DNA from: Ophiobolus disseminans
Lineage: Eukaryota > Ascomycota > Dothideomycetes > Pleosporales > Phaeosphaeriaceae
Direction: 5' to 3'
Length of the DNA stretch: 64,000 nt
NCBI GenBank assembly: GCA_010093685.1
Contig: MU006222.1
Coordinates: 62,001 to 126,000 of the forward strand
In this document: positions 44,375 to 55,504 of the stretch, one piece after another
How positions within the stretch are numbered: position 1 is the stretch's first letter
Layout of the letters: every line of letters starts with the position of its first letter
Notes under the pieces: model-generated
Told to the model about the DNA's origin: nothing
The model's input: the letters and a program-made list of their open reading frames with translations, nothing else
Database searches by the model: none
Program-made: the position numbers and the translations under genes

Positions 44375-45060
44375 TGCGAACAAGGGGTGGTTGTGTCAGT
44401 CACCACGCTCAATAAGAGGCTACGAGCGTGTGAAATGTTGCGCAGATGATACCGGGAGCAGAGATAGTCGATATATCAAGGTTTAGAACAAAGTTCGTGA
44501 AAGCTGGGGAAAAGCTAAGCTTGATGGCTACATCTACGTATAGAATAGCTGTTCTAAACTCTTGAAAATCTCTGGATACAGACAGGATGGTGTATCTATT
44601 TCCGATTTTCTTGACTTACCGAGAGGCATCATTGTCCCTGAGTCGACGGCCCGCAGCTTCCTGGTTTGGTTGTGCGCTAGAAGCCCTGGGCGAGCCACAG
44701 TACCTTGAAAAGACGCTGCAATATTCACCCATCACTCCTTTCTCCCGAGTGTGCGCGTTTGTTGGCAACGCATATTACTTTTTCCCCGGCCCCCGTTGCT
44801 GTGTCAGCGCGTTGCCGTTCTGCAACGTCTCCACGCGCCGCATCCGCGCCGTTCGGCTCGTGTCGTGCAGACAACCGTGATCCCTGCAACATTCAACCTT
44901 GTCGAAGCCTCCGCCTCGGTGCACCTCCTGAGCTTCCACCTGCTTGCGGCTTTTGCGACTCTTCTTCTGTCATCAACACGCGCTGCCGCTGGCACTCTCT
45001 CTTGCGCAAGCTCAATTGCCCGCGACAACCCACCGCGCAACACCCTCATCGACATCCAAC
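44375..45060. other. Intergenic interval
   Basis: About 690 bp with a C-rich 3' half that probably forms the promoter and leader of the next gene; ORFs here are short and unsupported. Confidence 0.4.
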
Positions 45061-45690
45061 ATGGCGGTCGGCAAATACAAACCGCTGACGCTTACACCCA
45101 TCAACTTCTCCCTCACCGAAGGCACATCGATTCCTGCTCCGCTAGAAACGCCGCCCGAGACGCCCCGACCGCCCACGCCTGGGGAGGGGCCGCTGTCGTC
45201 GCACCCGACCCCCATATCCGGCGCCTTCCCACAGCACGAGGCGGCCAACGGCAGGGCACCGGAAGAGCAATTGCACGACGCCCGTACAAGCGATGCGGCG
45301 AGTAGCACATTGTCGCCCGCGAGCCCAACACAGCGCCGGCCGTCATCGGTGCGAAAGTTCCTGGGTCTCCGCTCCCTTCCCTCCAACGACAGCTTGAGGT
45401 CGGAGAGGCCGGGTTCGCCGGCCACCATCAACAGCCAAGCACCAACGCTGACACGGAGGAAGAGCAGCAGCTGGTTTGGCAAGAAGAAGAACACGGTCGG
45501 GACAGTGCAAGAGGGCGTCGAGACTGCCAGGCCCATTTCATCTAACACTCGCACCGTGTCGCAACCCGCACCGCAGCCGACCAAGAAGCAAGGTCCGCCG
45601 CCACCAGCCCTCCCCGAGCTCAAGTCGTTCGGGGTCAGCGCCGACTCGCTCAGCATGGGCGCCGACGACATGTTCAAAAACATAAAGTGA
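45061..45690 (+). CDS. Hypothetical Ser/Pro-rich fungal protein
   Basis: Intronless ORF of 209 residues starting MAVGKYKPLTLTP. It is disordered, with a PPETPRPPTPGEGP stretch, an RKFLGLRSLPSNDSLRSERP motif, an RRKSSSWFGKKKN basic motif containing likely phosphosites, and a conserved-looking end (LPELKSFGVSADSLSMGADDMFKNI). The order proline-rich, basic SSWFGKKK, short acidic helix suggests a cytoskeletal or signalling adaptor, but no family is recognised. The ORF's distinct compositional blocks and C-rich leader support real coding; function unknown. Confidence 0.65.
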   Translation: MAVGKYKPLTLTPINFSLTEGTSIPAPLETPPETPRPPTPGEGPLSSHPTPISGAFPQHEAANGRAPEEQLHDARTSDAASSTLSPASPTQRRPSSVRKFLGLRSLPSNDSLRSERPGSPATINSQAPTLTRRKSSSWFGKKKNTVGTVQEGVETARPISSNTRTVSQPAPQPTKKQGPPPPALPELKSFGVSADSLSMGADDMFKNIK

Positions 45691-46310
45691 AACACCACAC
45701 ACACAGGAGGGGCGGCGGCGGAGGTACATTAATGATGCATTTCTAACGAACATTTACGTTCACGACAGTGGTCGATTTTTCGTTTCTACACGATGGATTG
45801 GGAGTTTCAAGATTGGAGGTTCTTTCATTTGACTTGCATGCACACGATACCCAGTCGGCAGATTTAGCACGGGATATGTGATGGGATGGAGTGTTCTCGG
45901 ACGAAGCTTCACGAGGCAGACGAATTGGCTGGGAACGCAAAATGGGGCTGGCAACAATTTCTTGGTATCTATTTCACACCTGAAGCCTCTTCTCTGTGCA
46001 TACTTTAGCTTCTAGTGTCGGCAGACGGTGCAAATACCATTCTTTCTTGCTGGACTTAGCTGCTTGTGATCCCAAGTAAACACTACTTTCGCATCCCGCG
46101 TCGCGCGGCCAATGGGCGTCGGTGAGAGAGGCTTAGCGCGTTGCTATGGGGCTAGATCGGAGGACCCTGTCGACAACAACAACAAACACGCCGCGGCAGG
46201 CGCATCAACACACACTGCCGACACAACCCTACCGTATTGCATGCGCTGAACATCAATACCTGCAACAACAATAGCTCCATCACAGCATTATCGTGACAGC
46301 ATATAATACC
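45691..46310. other. Intergenic interval
   Basis: 620 bp, presumed 3' end plus promoter of the NDC80 gene. No gene or repeat seen. Confidence 0.4.
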
Positions 46311-48688
46311 ATGGCCGACCCAGGCATGTTCTCGGTCCGCCGACAGGTAAGTCTCCTTCCGAAAGACACCCCTCATGGTCGCACCTTCTGACACTGTGCG
46401 CAGACCCTGGGACCCGTAAACAACAACTCGACTGCGATCCCAATGCCGTCGTCGGCGATGAAGCGCACGGGTTCCGTTGCGAACATGCAGCAAGCCTCGC
46501 ACCAATTCCCACCGAACCACGCGCGCTCTCAGTCAGGATCGCGCATGTCTCTTGCGCCAGGTCGCCCGAGCCAGCCCATCTTCCAGCGCTCCTCGTCCGG
46601 TACCAATCTTGCAGAAGGGTTCCAGTCGGTACACCGCAATTCGACAAGCAATGCCTTCAGCGCAAGCAGCGGCAGGAAGAGCTTTGCGCCCGGCGCGTCC
46701 GTCTTCCAAACACCCGCCCCGCTATCGTCTGCACCAAATTTCGAGCAGAGCGCACAGCGACGAAGCAGTGTCTTCAAGTCACGGCAATCCCATGGTCCCG
46801 GCTCGACTGGCGTCAAGCAGTCGTTCTTCCAGCAGGCGCCTATGCCAGCGGCGCCTCCAGTCGACCCACGACGCCTGAAGGACGCTGCTACGCGCTCGCA
46901 AATGGCGCAGGAACTGCTCGAGTTCTTGACGCACAACAACTTCGAGATGGAGTCCAAACACGTGCTCTCAAACAAGGCCATGACATCGCCTACGCAGAAG
47001 GACTTCAATTGCATGTTCCAGTGGCTATACAACCGCATTGACCCCAGCTACCGCTTTATGAAGTCCATCGATCAAGAAGTACCTATACTGCTGAAGCAAA
47101 TGCGATACCCATTTGAACGATCCATCACGAAGTCGCAAATCGCCGCTGTGGGCGGCGCCAACGCCTGGGCGACATTCCTTGGGTTGTTGCACTGGATGAT
47201 GCAGCTCGCGCGCCTAATGCAAGCATACGAGGCCGGAACATACGACGATGCGTGCTTTGATGCTGGGTATGATGTCTCCGGAGACCGCATCATATTCGAT
47301 TTCCTGTCGGATGCATACAGCACATGGCTATCGGCAGAGGACGGCGAGGAAGGCGAGGACGATCAAGATGCACAAGCACGGCTAATACAACCGCACGTCA
47401 ACTCAATGGCGATTAAGTTCGATGCAGCCAACGCACAGCATCACGAGCAGGTCAAGCTCCTAGAGGCTGAGCACAAATACCTACAAGATCAGATCGAGGA
47501 GCTAGGCAAGTCGGGACCTCGGATCCAGAAGCTGGAAGAGCAGATCCGCATACTCGAGGAGGACCGCGCAAAGTTCGAGACTTACAACACCTCCATGGAC
47601 GCCAAAGTGAAGAAGTACAACGACCGGTGCCAGTTCCTCGAAAAGTCGATTGAAGAGATTGAGGCCGAGCTTGAGGCATCAGAGAAGGAGCAACAAGAGC
47701 TCCAGGCAATCATCGACGGCCGTGGCATGACCATATCGGATATCGACCGTATGGCAAATGAAAAGGACCGCCTTGACACCGCCTTGCAAGCAACATCGAC
47801 TCGTCTCGAAGACTCGAAGAAACGTGTCGCTGAAAGGGAACTTTCTGCATCCCGCAAGTTGGACGAGCTTGAACAGGCCATCGAACGATATAACAACCTA
47901 GGCTACCAGATAGGTGTCATACCATCGACCGCCGTGAACGCGAAAGGCCAAGAGTATGAGCTCACACTTACGGTCACGGAAGGACCCAACTTCTCTGGTT
48001 CTAAGATGGGTAGTTCATCGCAAGATTCATCCGACAGGTTGCTGCACGACTCTGGTGCGGGCTACTCACCACACCACCTGTTAAATCTGGATATTCGTGG
48101 CATGGTGAAGAGCAACATCACCATTTTGCGAAAAGAAATCGCCGAGCGACGGAACGCTGCCTTGGAGCAGGACATGAACAACCATGATCTGCTTGACAAG
48201 ATCAAGGAAGCTATGGATGACAAGCAAGTTGAGGTTGAGGCTTTGGGCCATCGTGTTGCTCAGGCGGAAGAAGAGCTTGAGAAGCTGCGCGAGATCTCTA
48301 ACACACAGAAGTCGCAATCTGATGCTCAGATTGAGCGCATGGAGAAAGAGCTCGGCCGCATGAAAAGTGGTCTGGGCGAGTCGGTCCAACTCATGGTACA
48401 GCGTGAGATGGCCGTCAACATCGAGTATGTCTTCTACTGTGATTTCTATGGCCAGGATACTGACAGCTTCATAGGTACGAGCAACTTCAGCTCCGCGCCA
48501 ACTCTCTTCGAGAAGAGCTTCATACCGAGATCGAGCGCATGCTTGACGACATCGTGCGCTTCAAGCTGCATGTTCAGAAGAACCTCGAGGACTACGAGCA
48601 GTTCATCGCGGATGAGGTTGAGCGTAGCTGCGAGGAGCAGGACATGCTCAACCACGGTGACGATGAGGAGATGGACGATGATGCTTAG
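46311..48688 (+). CDS. NDC80: Kinetochore protein Ndc80
   Basis: Exons 46311-46346, 46404-48424 and 48475-48688 give 756 residues. A basic, Ser-rich N-terminal tail (Aurora-B-type phospho-regulated region) precedes a calponin-homology domain at about 150-290 (SQMAQELLEFLTHNNFEME, DFNCMFQWLYNRIDPSYRF, VPILLKQMRYPFERSITKSQI, WATFLGLLHWMMQLARL), which binds microtubules. The rest is a long coiled coil broken near the loop region (GYQIGVIPSTAVNAKGQEYEL), ending in an acidic tail. Ndc80 pairs with Nuf2 and links kinetochores to spindle microtubules. Exon 1 is only 12 codons; both introns are clean GT-AG. Confidence 0.95.
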
Positions 48689-49055
48689 GCCTCGCAATAC
48701 TGAGGATGTTGGATATGTATGATGAAGTCACGAAGGAGTTTGGGCAACGGGTGGAGGGATATTGGATGTTGCTGTCTATCGTCACTTCCTACATTGGACT
48801 TGCTGGAGTTCATGGGCTAGGGATGAGTTGGACGACTTTGAGATACCTCTTTTGCTTCGCTTCTTTCGAAATTCATTGCTCACACACTGCACGTTCCTCT
48901 TTGTCACTTTTCTTGATATGTTGTGGGATGCATGAGAGAAGATGCTGGGGATGTGAACGTATGGCTCGCTGACTAATATGACGCACCCCGCCTTTGCCAT
49001 ATCCCATCAACCAATCCTGTCCTTTGCTCCGTCTACACAACATCCAAAGTACACC
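48689..49055. other. Intergenic interval
   Basis: 367 bp between two same-strand genes; nothing recognised. Confidence 0.4.
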
Positions 49056-50220
49056 ATGAGCGACTCGAAAGAAATGGTCGTAATCCTCACGGGAGCCTCG
49101 AGAGGTACGTAAACTTGCACATCTCCATTTTCCACACCATCACCTCCGATTCTCAAATCTCGATCTATGAACTTCACTTCAATCCCATCCCGTCTCCAAA
49201 CACATGACCAACACCCGCATCACATTCTTCTCCTTTAATGACAAACTGCCTCAACCAAGACATACAATCAGTCCCCTCACTACCTTTCTAATCCACACCA
49301 GGAATCGGCCTCACCACAGCCCACCATCTCCTCTCGCACAACCACAAGCTCATCCTGATCGCACGCACCCACTCCGCGCTCGACAGCCTGCACTACCAAT
49401 ACGGGTCCGAGCGCGTCGAAGTACTCGCGGGAGACATGGCGGACGACAACCTGGCTGCGCAGGCCGTCGAACTGGCGCAATCCCGCTGGGGTCGTCTCGA
49501 TGCGGTGGTGCTGAATCACGGGACGTTGGAGCCGGTGAAGAAAGTGGCGGATAGTACGCCGGGGGAGTGGAGGGAGGCGTTTGGGGTTAATGTTTTTGGG
49601 GCGGTGGGGTTGGTATGTATATCTCTGTTTCAGTTTCCATACATGTGCATTCCTACTCCAGTGCCTAGACAGGGCACCATCGACAAGCGTCATAGCACCA
49701 TGTATTATAATCCTTCCCGTCTATCCCCACCCCCTTTCCCATCCTCCCCCGTCAATCCTTACCCCCACCGCATCCATCCAGCCCACCCTAACCAAACCCG
49801 CAGATCCAAGCCTCCCTCCCCCTCCTCCGCCAAACCCACGGCCGCATAATCCTCACCTCGTCCGGGGCCTCCATCTCCGCCTACCAAGGCTGGGGCGCCT
49901 ACGGCGCCAGCAAAGCCGTGCTAAACCACCTAGCCCTGACACTCAGCGTCGAGGAGCCGGACGTAACCACCATTTCGATCCGACCGGGCGTCGTGGACAC
50001 TGAAATGCAGCGCGAAATCCGAGAAGTGCATCATACGTCGATGAGCGCCACGGATCGCACGAAATTCGCTGGATTGAAGGAGAACGGGGGACTATTGCGG
50101 CCAGAGCAGCCAGGTCACGTTATAGCCAAATTAGCCGTAGCAGAGGGTGATATCAAGCATATGAGTGGCAAGTTCTTGAATTGGAATGATGAGAGTTTAG
50201 CGAAGTATCAGGAGGAGTAG
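49056..50220 (+). CDS. Short-chain dehydrogenase/reductase
   Basis: Exons 49056-49104, 49302-49612 and 49804-50220; 258 residues. It has a classical SDR fold: TGASRGIG cofactor loop at 12-19 (split by the first intron), a downstream NHG motif for the adenine ring, catalytic Ser in LTSSGAS, and YGASK with Tyr153 and Lys157, followed by RPGVVDTEM. The basic residue after the glycine loop (LIART) suggests NADPH. The overall form is like sepiapterin-reductase/YIR036C-type cytosolic SDRs; substrate unknown. The introns (197 and 191 bp) are long for this window. Confidence 0.88.
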
Positions 50221-50352
50221 AATAGAATGTACATGTGAAGACAAGTCATGTGGAAAGCTGTCTAGCCTCGCTGAGAAAAATGCAGTGCTACATCTCACAC
50301 GGGAACCGAGAGCTTGAAGCTGTACGCGACACTTTCAGAGCCTTGAGCGAGT

Positions 50353-52804
50353 CTATTGCTTGGGTCTGCCAGCTAAGGTGTCAATCTCCACTGGATTTGA
50401 TAGGACCTGGGGCCTGCCGCTGAGCGTATTCACCGTCTGCTTGAGCGCCATCCAGAACTCGTGCTTCGGGCGGCGACGGTGCCACTCAGTTTCCTTCTTC
50501 TCGACGGTTTCCATCGGGGAGAAGAGCAATTTTGACCCCTTAATACCGATAACGCTGACTGACAGTGGGTCGTCGTCGATTTCGTCTGGATCCATATCGG
50601 CGTACTGCTCGATGTGCTGCATGGCCTTGGTGGCGAACCTCACAGCTCTGACACGGTCCATCGGCGATGGAGTTGTTCCTTGCTGGAAGTGACCAGGTAC
50701 ACCATGTCTGGACTCGAACTTGCCCTTACCGGCCTCCGCAATCATCTGGGCGATAATCTGCACAGAATAGGTTTTTGAAGCCTTCTCGTTCACCAAGATG
50801 ACCTTTCCCGATCGGGAGTTACCCTTGTCCTGCATGAATACGTCTCGGAGGTGGTCGATATCGCGGTCCAGCATCTTGATGTTGATGCCTTGCTCCGGGG
50901 TGTAGACGGCCAGTGCTCCGATGCTGAGACCAGCGACGGTTGCGATGTAGCCAGACTCACCACCTTGGGTCTCGATGACGAACACTCGGCGACGAGATGC
51001 CGATGCTGACTGGCGACAAGCGTCGCTGTACTGGATGAGTGCGTTTAGGCAGGTATCTGAGCCGATGGAGTACTCTGTTCCGGGGACGTTATTGGAAATT
51101 GTGGCAGGGATAACAACCTAGAACTGTCAGTGATTGTCCAGCCTGAAGCAGTACGCGATATTATCCTCAATCTGTTTCGATATGGGGGGGGGGAGAGAGA
51201 AGCAAGCTTACCATTGGAATCTTGAATGACTTGTAGTACTCTCGGGACTTCCGCAGTTCCGAAACCGCTGTAAAGGCTTCGAAGCCACCGACTACGAACA
51301 GGGACTGGATCTTGTACGTGCGGAAAACAAAAGCAACCGTCTCCAGATCCTCACTAGGTAGACCACGGTTGGTGCCGATCTCAGATCCGCCTTTGGAGGC
51401 CCACGTCTCTGCATCGATCCACTTGATCTCACGAACAGCACCCAGGGGCTTATCAGAGTGATGGCGTATTATGCCTGGGAAGCCATTGTGGAGCGCAATT
51501 GGGGTGTGGCCTCGAGCGATGCAGTATGCTACCGCGGCACGAGTGGCTGCGTTCATACCGCCCGCAGGGGCTCCAACGTGGATGATACCGACCCTCATAC
51601 GCTTGTTCTCGGGTAATAGTAGTTCGGGTTGGTCAGCTGCGGTTGTGATTTCGTATGACTTGTACTGCTCCTCAAACTCGGTGTCGCGCAGCTGCATGGC
51701 CTTGTGGAAATCCTTGTTCTCAATGGCGACAGCAACCTCTTTGGTTTGAGCCACAGCTTCTAGCAGAGGTCGACGGACGATCTTGTTTTCCAGCATGCAA
51801 ATGACTGGACTTGGCTTGTCGGGTGTGGCCTCGAGGACAGCTTTGACGGCCTCTACGCCTTGTAATGTGGACAGCATGCGGTCATAGGCACAAGGGGTGC
51901 CTCCACGTTGGACATGGCCCAGGGTTGTGATACGTGTGTCTAGCCCAGCTTCGTTGGAGAGTATGTCCTTGACTTGCTGTGGTGTGATGGGGTTCAGCTC
52001 GCGATCGATGGCGCCCTCAGCAACTACAACAATCGTCTTACGCTTGCCCATACTCCTGTGCTTCTTGATCTGTCGGCACATCTCGGACTCCCAGCCTGGG
52101 TGGGGCGGGTTCTCGGGCGTGAAGACGAAATCTGCCCCGGTTGCGATACCAGAGCTAAGTGCAAGCCAGCCACAGTGCCTGCCCATGACCTCGATGACGA
52201 ACGCACGCTGATGGCTGACGGCGGTGGTGTCGACCGAATCGATGGCTTCGCAAATACGGCCGAGGGATGTGTAGCAGCCAATTGTGGCGTCTGTCATGGA
52301 GAGATCATTGTCGATAGAGCCGACTAAGCCGACGATATTTAGGTGCTTGAAAGGCTCAATCTGCTCTGATGTGAGCTCCTTGCCCTCAACCAGCTCCTTG
52401 AGCAGCTCTGGCCACTCTGCACGGAACTTGTCTGCGCCAGTTAGGGAACCGTCACCACCGCAGATGATGAGCGCGTCGATGCCCTTGATGATCATGTTCT
52501 TTGCGGCTGTGCGGCGACCTTCGCGCTGCATGAAGGCCTTGCAACGGGCGGTGCCAATGAGGGTGCCTCCTTCGGAGAGGAAGCCTCGTACGTCGTCCCA
52601 GCCCATCTCTTTGATCATGTCGCCGCCCTTGACGAGGCCATCGTAGCCTTCGTAAATGGCGTACGCTTCGCAGTTGTTATGTATGGCCATGCGGACAACA
52701 GCTCGAACCGCACCGTTCATGCCTGGGGCGTCTCCTCCGCTGGTCATGACTCCGATTCTGCGCTTCTTGCCCTCGAGAGGTGCCGGTACTTGGGTGGGCG
52801 CCAT
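50353..52804 (-). CDS. pfkA: 6-phosphofructokinase (eukaryotic two-half type)
   Basis: Minus strand, exons 51212-52804 and 50353-51117; 785 residues. The N-terminal half is catalytic: GVMTSGGDAPGMN, GGDGSLTGAD (ATP/Mg binding), VGSIDNDLSMTD with the PFK catalytic Asp region, EVMGRHCGWLAL, and GHVQRGGTP. The C-terminal half is the duplicated, regulatory PFK domain (GIIHVGAPAGGMNAATRAAV, ATISNNVPGTEYSIGSDT, ETQGGESGYIA). It catalyses the committed, allosterically controlled step of glycolysis, fructose 6-phosphate to fructose 1,6-bisphosphate, in the cytosol. The 94-bp intron contains a long pyrimidine run on the coding strand. Confidence 0.97.
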
Positions 52805-54125
52805 GGCGGTTGGTGTGGGCTGAATATCTACAGCGAGGGTTTTGGGTGTCGATTGACGTGGGAAACAGCAGGCGAATCGCTTCAGCTTCTCCTATAAGTT
52901 GCAGACTGCGGCCAAGTGAGGTGGTGATTTGAGGTGAAATTGGCCTTGGTTGCCGGCGGGAGGTGCGGGGATTAGGTCGTAGGGAAGATCGTTCAGTAGG
53001 AGCTGGATGTCCTCAGGTGGGCCTGTTGCGGGCAGCGTGGATTGGCGGTGAAAAGTTGTGGTGGGTGACGGTGGGCCGTGGAGCGTGTTGTTGTTGAGAA
53101 GCTTGGGTGGAGGGGTAGGGAGCTCTTGTCCTGATAACAGCTAGTGGTAGGTGCAGGATGTGGGAATTGATATGCTGAGGATAGACAGGAGGAGGTATCG
53201 TCTATATACGAGCCGATTGTGCAGCTGCGATAAGGTTCCACGGGTTTGTTAAAGAAGTTGCTCAGGCTGCGGCATGACGTGGGATCTCAAAAGCAAAGCT
53301 CCCTGGTCGATGTTGAAGTGGGGTCAGACCACCGCCCGTTAAACACGGTCACTCCATCCAACACCACCATCTACCGTGACTGTACCGCCTAACTTGCCTC
53401 CTTGGCTTCCAACAGTCTCCTGGGCCTGAGAAATTGCCAACACCCCAATAAAACCTTGCGCACGCTGCACGGCACTGGTGGCATGATGTTTAATGCCTGC
53501 ATGGTCGTTACCCCACGTTCTGGTTTGCGGCTCTCGCCTGCATGAAGAGCTCCAAAAACGATCAATTTGGTCCACGTGTAGAAAGACCCTGGTGCAAAAT
53601 AGCTCGCTGTAAGTCCATCTAGCCCCCCATCGATATAGGATTGGATTGGATTCCCAACATGTTTCGACCCTGGATCGGTCTCGCAACGAACAGCTGGCTT
53701 AGCAGACTTTTTCCAACAAATGACCTTCGAAACTTTGGAGTATTTGGCCATGCTATCAGTATACCGCGGTATCTTCAAGAGACTGCGGGGCCTGGAACAA
53801 TAACCCTGGGACCAAAAGGAGTTTGAGCATTGAACCTAGTGACCAGGTGAACAGCTGACAATTTCGTGACACGTTCATGAGGCTCACCGCTTAATTGAAG
53901 GCGTGGATATTTGGAGAAAGCCCGGATTTATACCTGAGCGATACATTCTCAAGGTACGATGATATTTGTTCCGGGTGCTGAAGTGGGAGAGCGGTTTGTG
54001 GTGCTCCACCAAGCCTCGGCTTGATCTAGTGTAACGTCATAGCTACAATTTATAGATAGATACCATGTCAAAATCACAAAACTCCCCACCACACCACACC
54101 ATTGGTTGCAAGCTAGAACGACACA
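52805..54125. promoter_or_regulatory. Divergent promoter region between PFK and ETR1
   Basis: 1.3 kb between divergent start codons. ORFs up to 129 codons (53389-53778, minus) overlap another frame and lack any motif; I see no gene. It presumably carries both promoters. Confidence 0.4.
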
Positions 54126-55343
54126 ATGGCTTCAAAACTAATGTCCCCAGCTCCAAACGTCTCACGAAGATACCTCCGACAATTACCACGTACACCACCC
54201 ACATTATCACATCTCCCGCAACGCCGCTACGTCTCCGCGTATGGCTACGAGCAAGCCAAAGCCCTCACATTCTCCGACTATGGCGACCCACCAGCCGTCC
54301 TCTCCCTCCACACACACTCCATATCACCACCACACAGCAACCTCATGACCCTCCGCTTCCTCGCCTCTCCCATCAACCCCGCCGACATCAACCAGATCCA
54401 AGGCGTATACCCCTCGAAACCGACCTTCACAACCACCCTCGGAACCGCCCACCCCATCGCCGTAGGCGGCAACGAAGGCGTCGCAGAAATCATCGCCCTG
54501 GGCGACAAAGTAAAAAGTGCCGGCTACAAAAGAGGCGACTGGGTCTTCATGAAGGGCCCCGGCTTCGGCACCTGGCGCACGCACGCCAGCGCAACGCCCG
54601 AACAAGTCGTCAAACTCGACGACTCCATGCGCGACGGCATATCCGCCCTGCAAGCCGGGACAGTCAGCATAAATCCCTGCACCGCGTACCGCATGCTGCG
54701 CGACTTCACGCACCTGAAAGAAGGCGAGTGGTTCATCCAGAACGGCGCGAATTCGGGCGTCGGTCGCGCGGCTATACAATTGGGTAGGAAGTGGGGGTAT
54801 AAGAGCATAAACGTCATTCGCGCGCGCGACGATGTGAAGCAGCTGGATAAGCTGAAGCAAGATCTCAGGGACTTGGGCGCAGATATTGTTATTACGGATG
54901 CAGAGCTACAAAGTCAGGGTATTAGGGACCAAGTCAAGGAATGGACGAACGGCGGCCGCGAACCCATCAACCTAGCGCTCAACTGCGTAAACGGCAAAGC
55001 AGCAACAGCCATGGCCAAACTACTCGCTCCGTCAAGTCACTTCGTCACGTATGGCGCTATGTCGAAGCAGCCCTTAACTATACCCGCTAGCATGCTCATC
55101 TTCAAGGATATACATTTCCACGGCTTCTGGGTGAGTCGTTGGGCGGAGCGGCACCCAGAGGAGAAGATGAAGACGGTTGCAGATGTATTGGATTTGACTA
55201 GAAAGGGAGATTTTAGGGATACGCCGTTTGAGAAGATTGCGTGGGAGTGGGAGACGGGTGGGGAGGAATTAGTGGGCAAAGTTAAGGACACGCTTGAGGG
55301 TTATCGGGAAGGGAAGGGGGTGTTTGTTTTCGGCAAGACGTAG
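54126..55343 (+). CDS. ETR1: Mitochondrial enoyl-[acyl-carrier-protein] reductase (Etr1/Mrf1/MECR)
   Basis: Intronless, 405 residues. A basic, Ser/Arg-rich presequence of about 40 residues (RRYLRQLPR, LPQRRYVSA) fits mitochondrial import. The rest is a zinc-free MDR reductase: INPADINQIQGVYPSKP, GGNEGVAEI, GDWVFMKGPGFGTWRTHA, the NADPH site GANSGVGRAAIQLG, LALNCVNGKAA, and HFVTYGAMSKQPL. It reduces trans-2-enoyl-ACP in type II mitochondrial fatty-acid synthesis, needed for lipoate and respiratory function. An ATG at 54065 is in another frame and is not used. Confidence 0.95.
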   Translation: MASKLMSPAPNVSRRYLRQLPRTPPTLSHLPQRRYVSAYGYEQAKALTFSDYGDPPAVLSLHTHSISPPHSNLMTLRFLASPINPADINQIQGVYPSKPTFTTTLGTAHPIAVGGNEGVAEIIALGDKVKSAGYKRGDWVFMKGPGFGTWRTHASATPEQVVKLDDSMRDGISALQAGTVSINPCTAYRMLRDFTHLKEGEWFIQNGANSGVGRAAIQLGRKWGYKSINVIRARDDVKQLDKLKQDLRDLGADIVITDAELQSQGIRDQVKEWTNGGREPINLALNCVNGKAATAMAKLLAPSSHFVTYGAMSKQPLTIPASMLIFKDIHFHGFWVSRWAERHPEEKMKTVADVLDLTRKGDFRDTPFEKIAWEWETGGEELVGKVKDTLEGYREGKGVFVFGKT

Positions 55344-55504
55344 GAACGATTTCAAGGGAAGGGAGAAGACATAAAAGTGAGGAGGGAAAGATGAATAGTA
55401 TCTAATTCCCCATGCCATGATGTGTATGTCTATCTGCACAAACGCTTCGCAAGTCCTTTCCGTAAATCCTACAAAAGCCACAACCCCAACCCCAACTTCA
55501 ACAC

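Noticed and set aside
51183..51192. G-run on the plus strand as a possible G-quadruplex
   Set aside because: It lies in the pfkA intron and on the coding strand is simply a pyrimidine tract, which is common in introns.
53389..53778. 129-codon minus-strand ORF
   Set aside because: Overlaps another ORF in a different frame and has no family features; probably chance in the PFK/ETR1 intergenic region.
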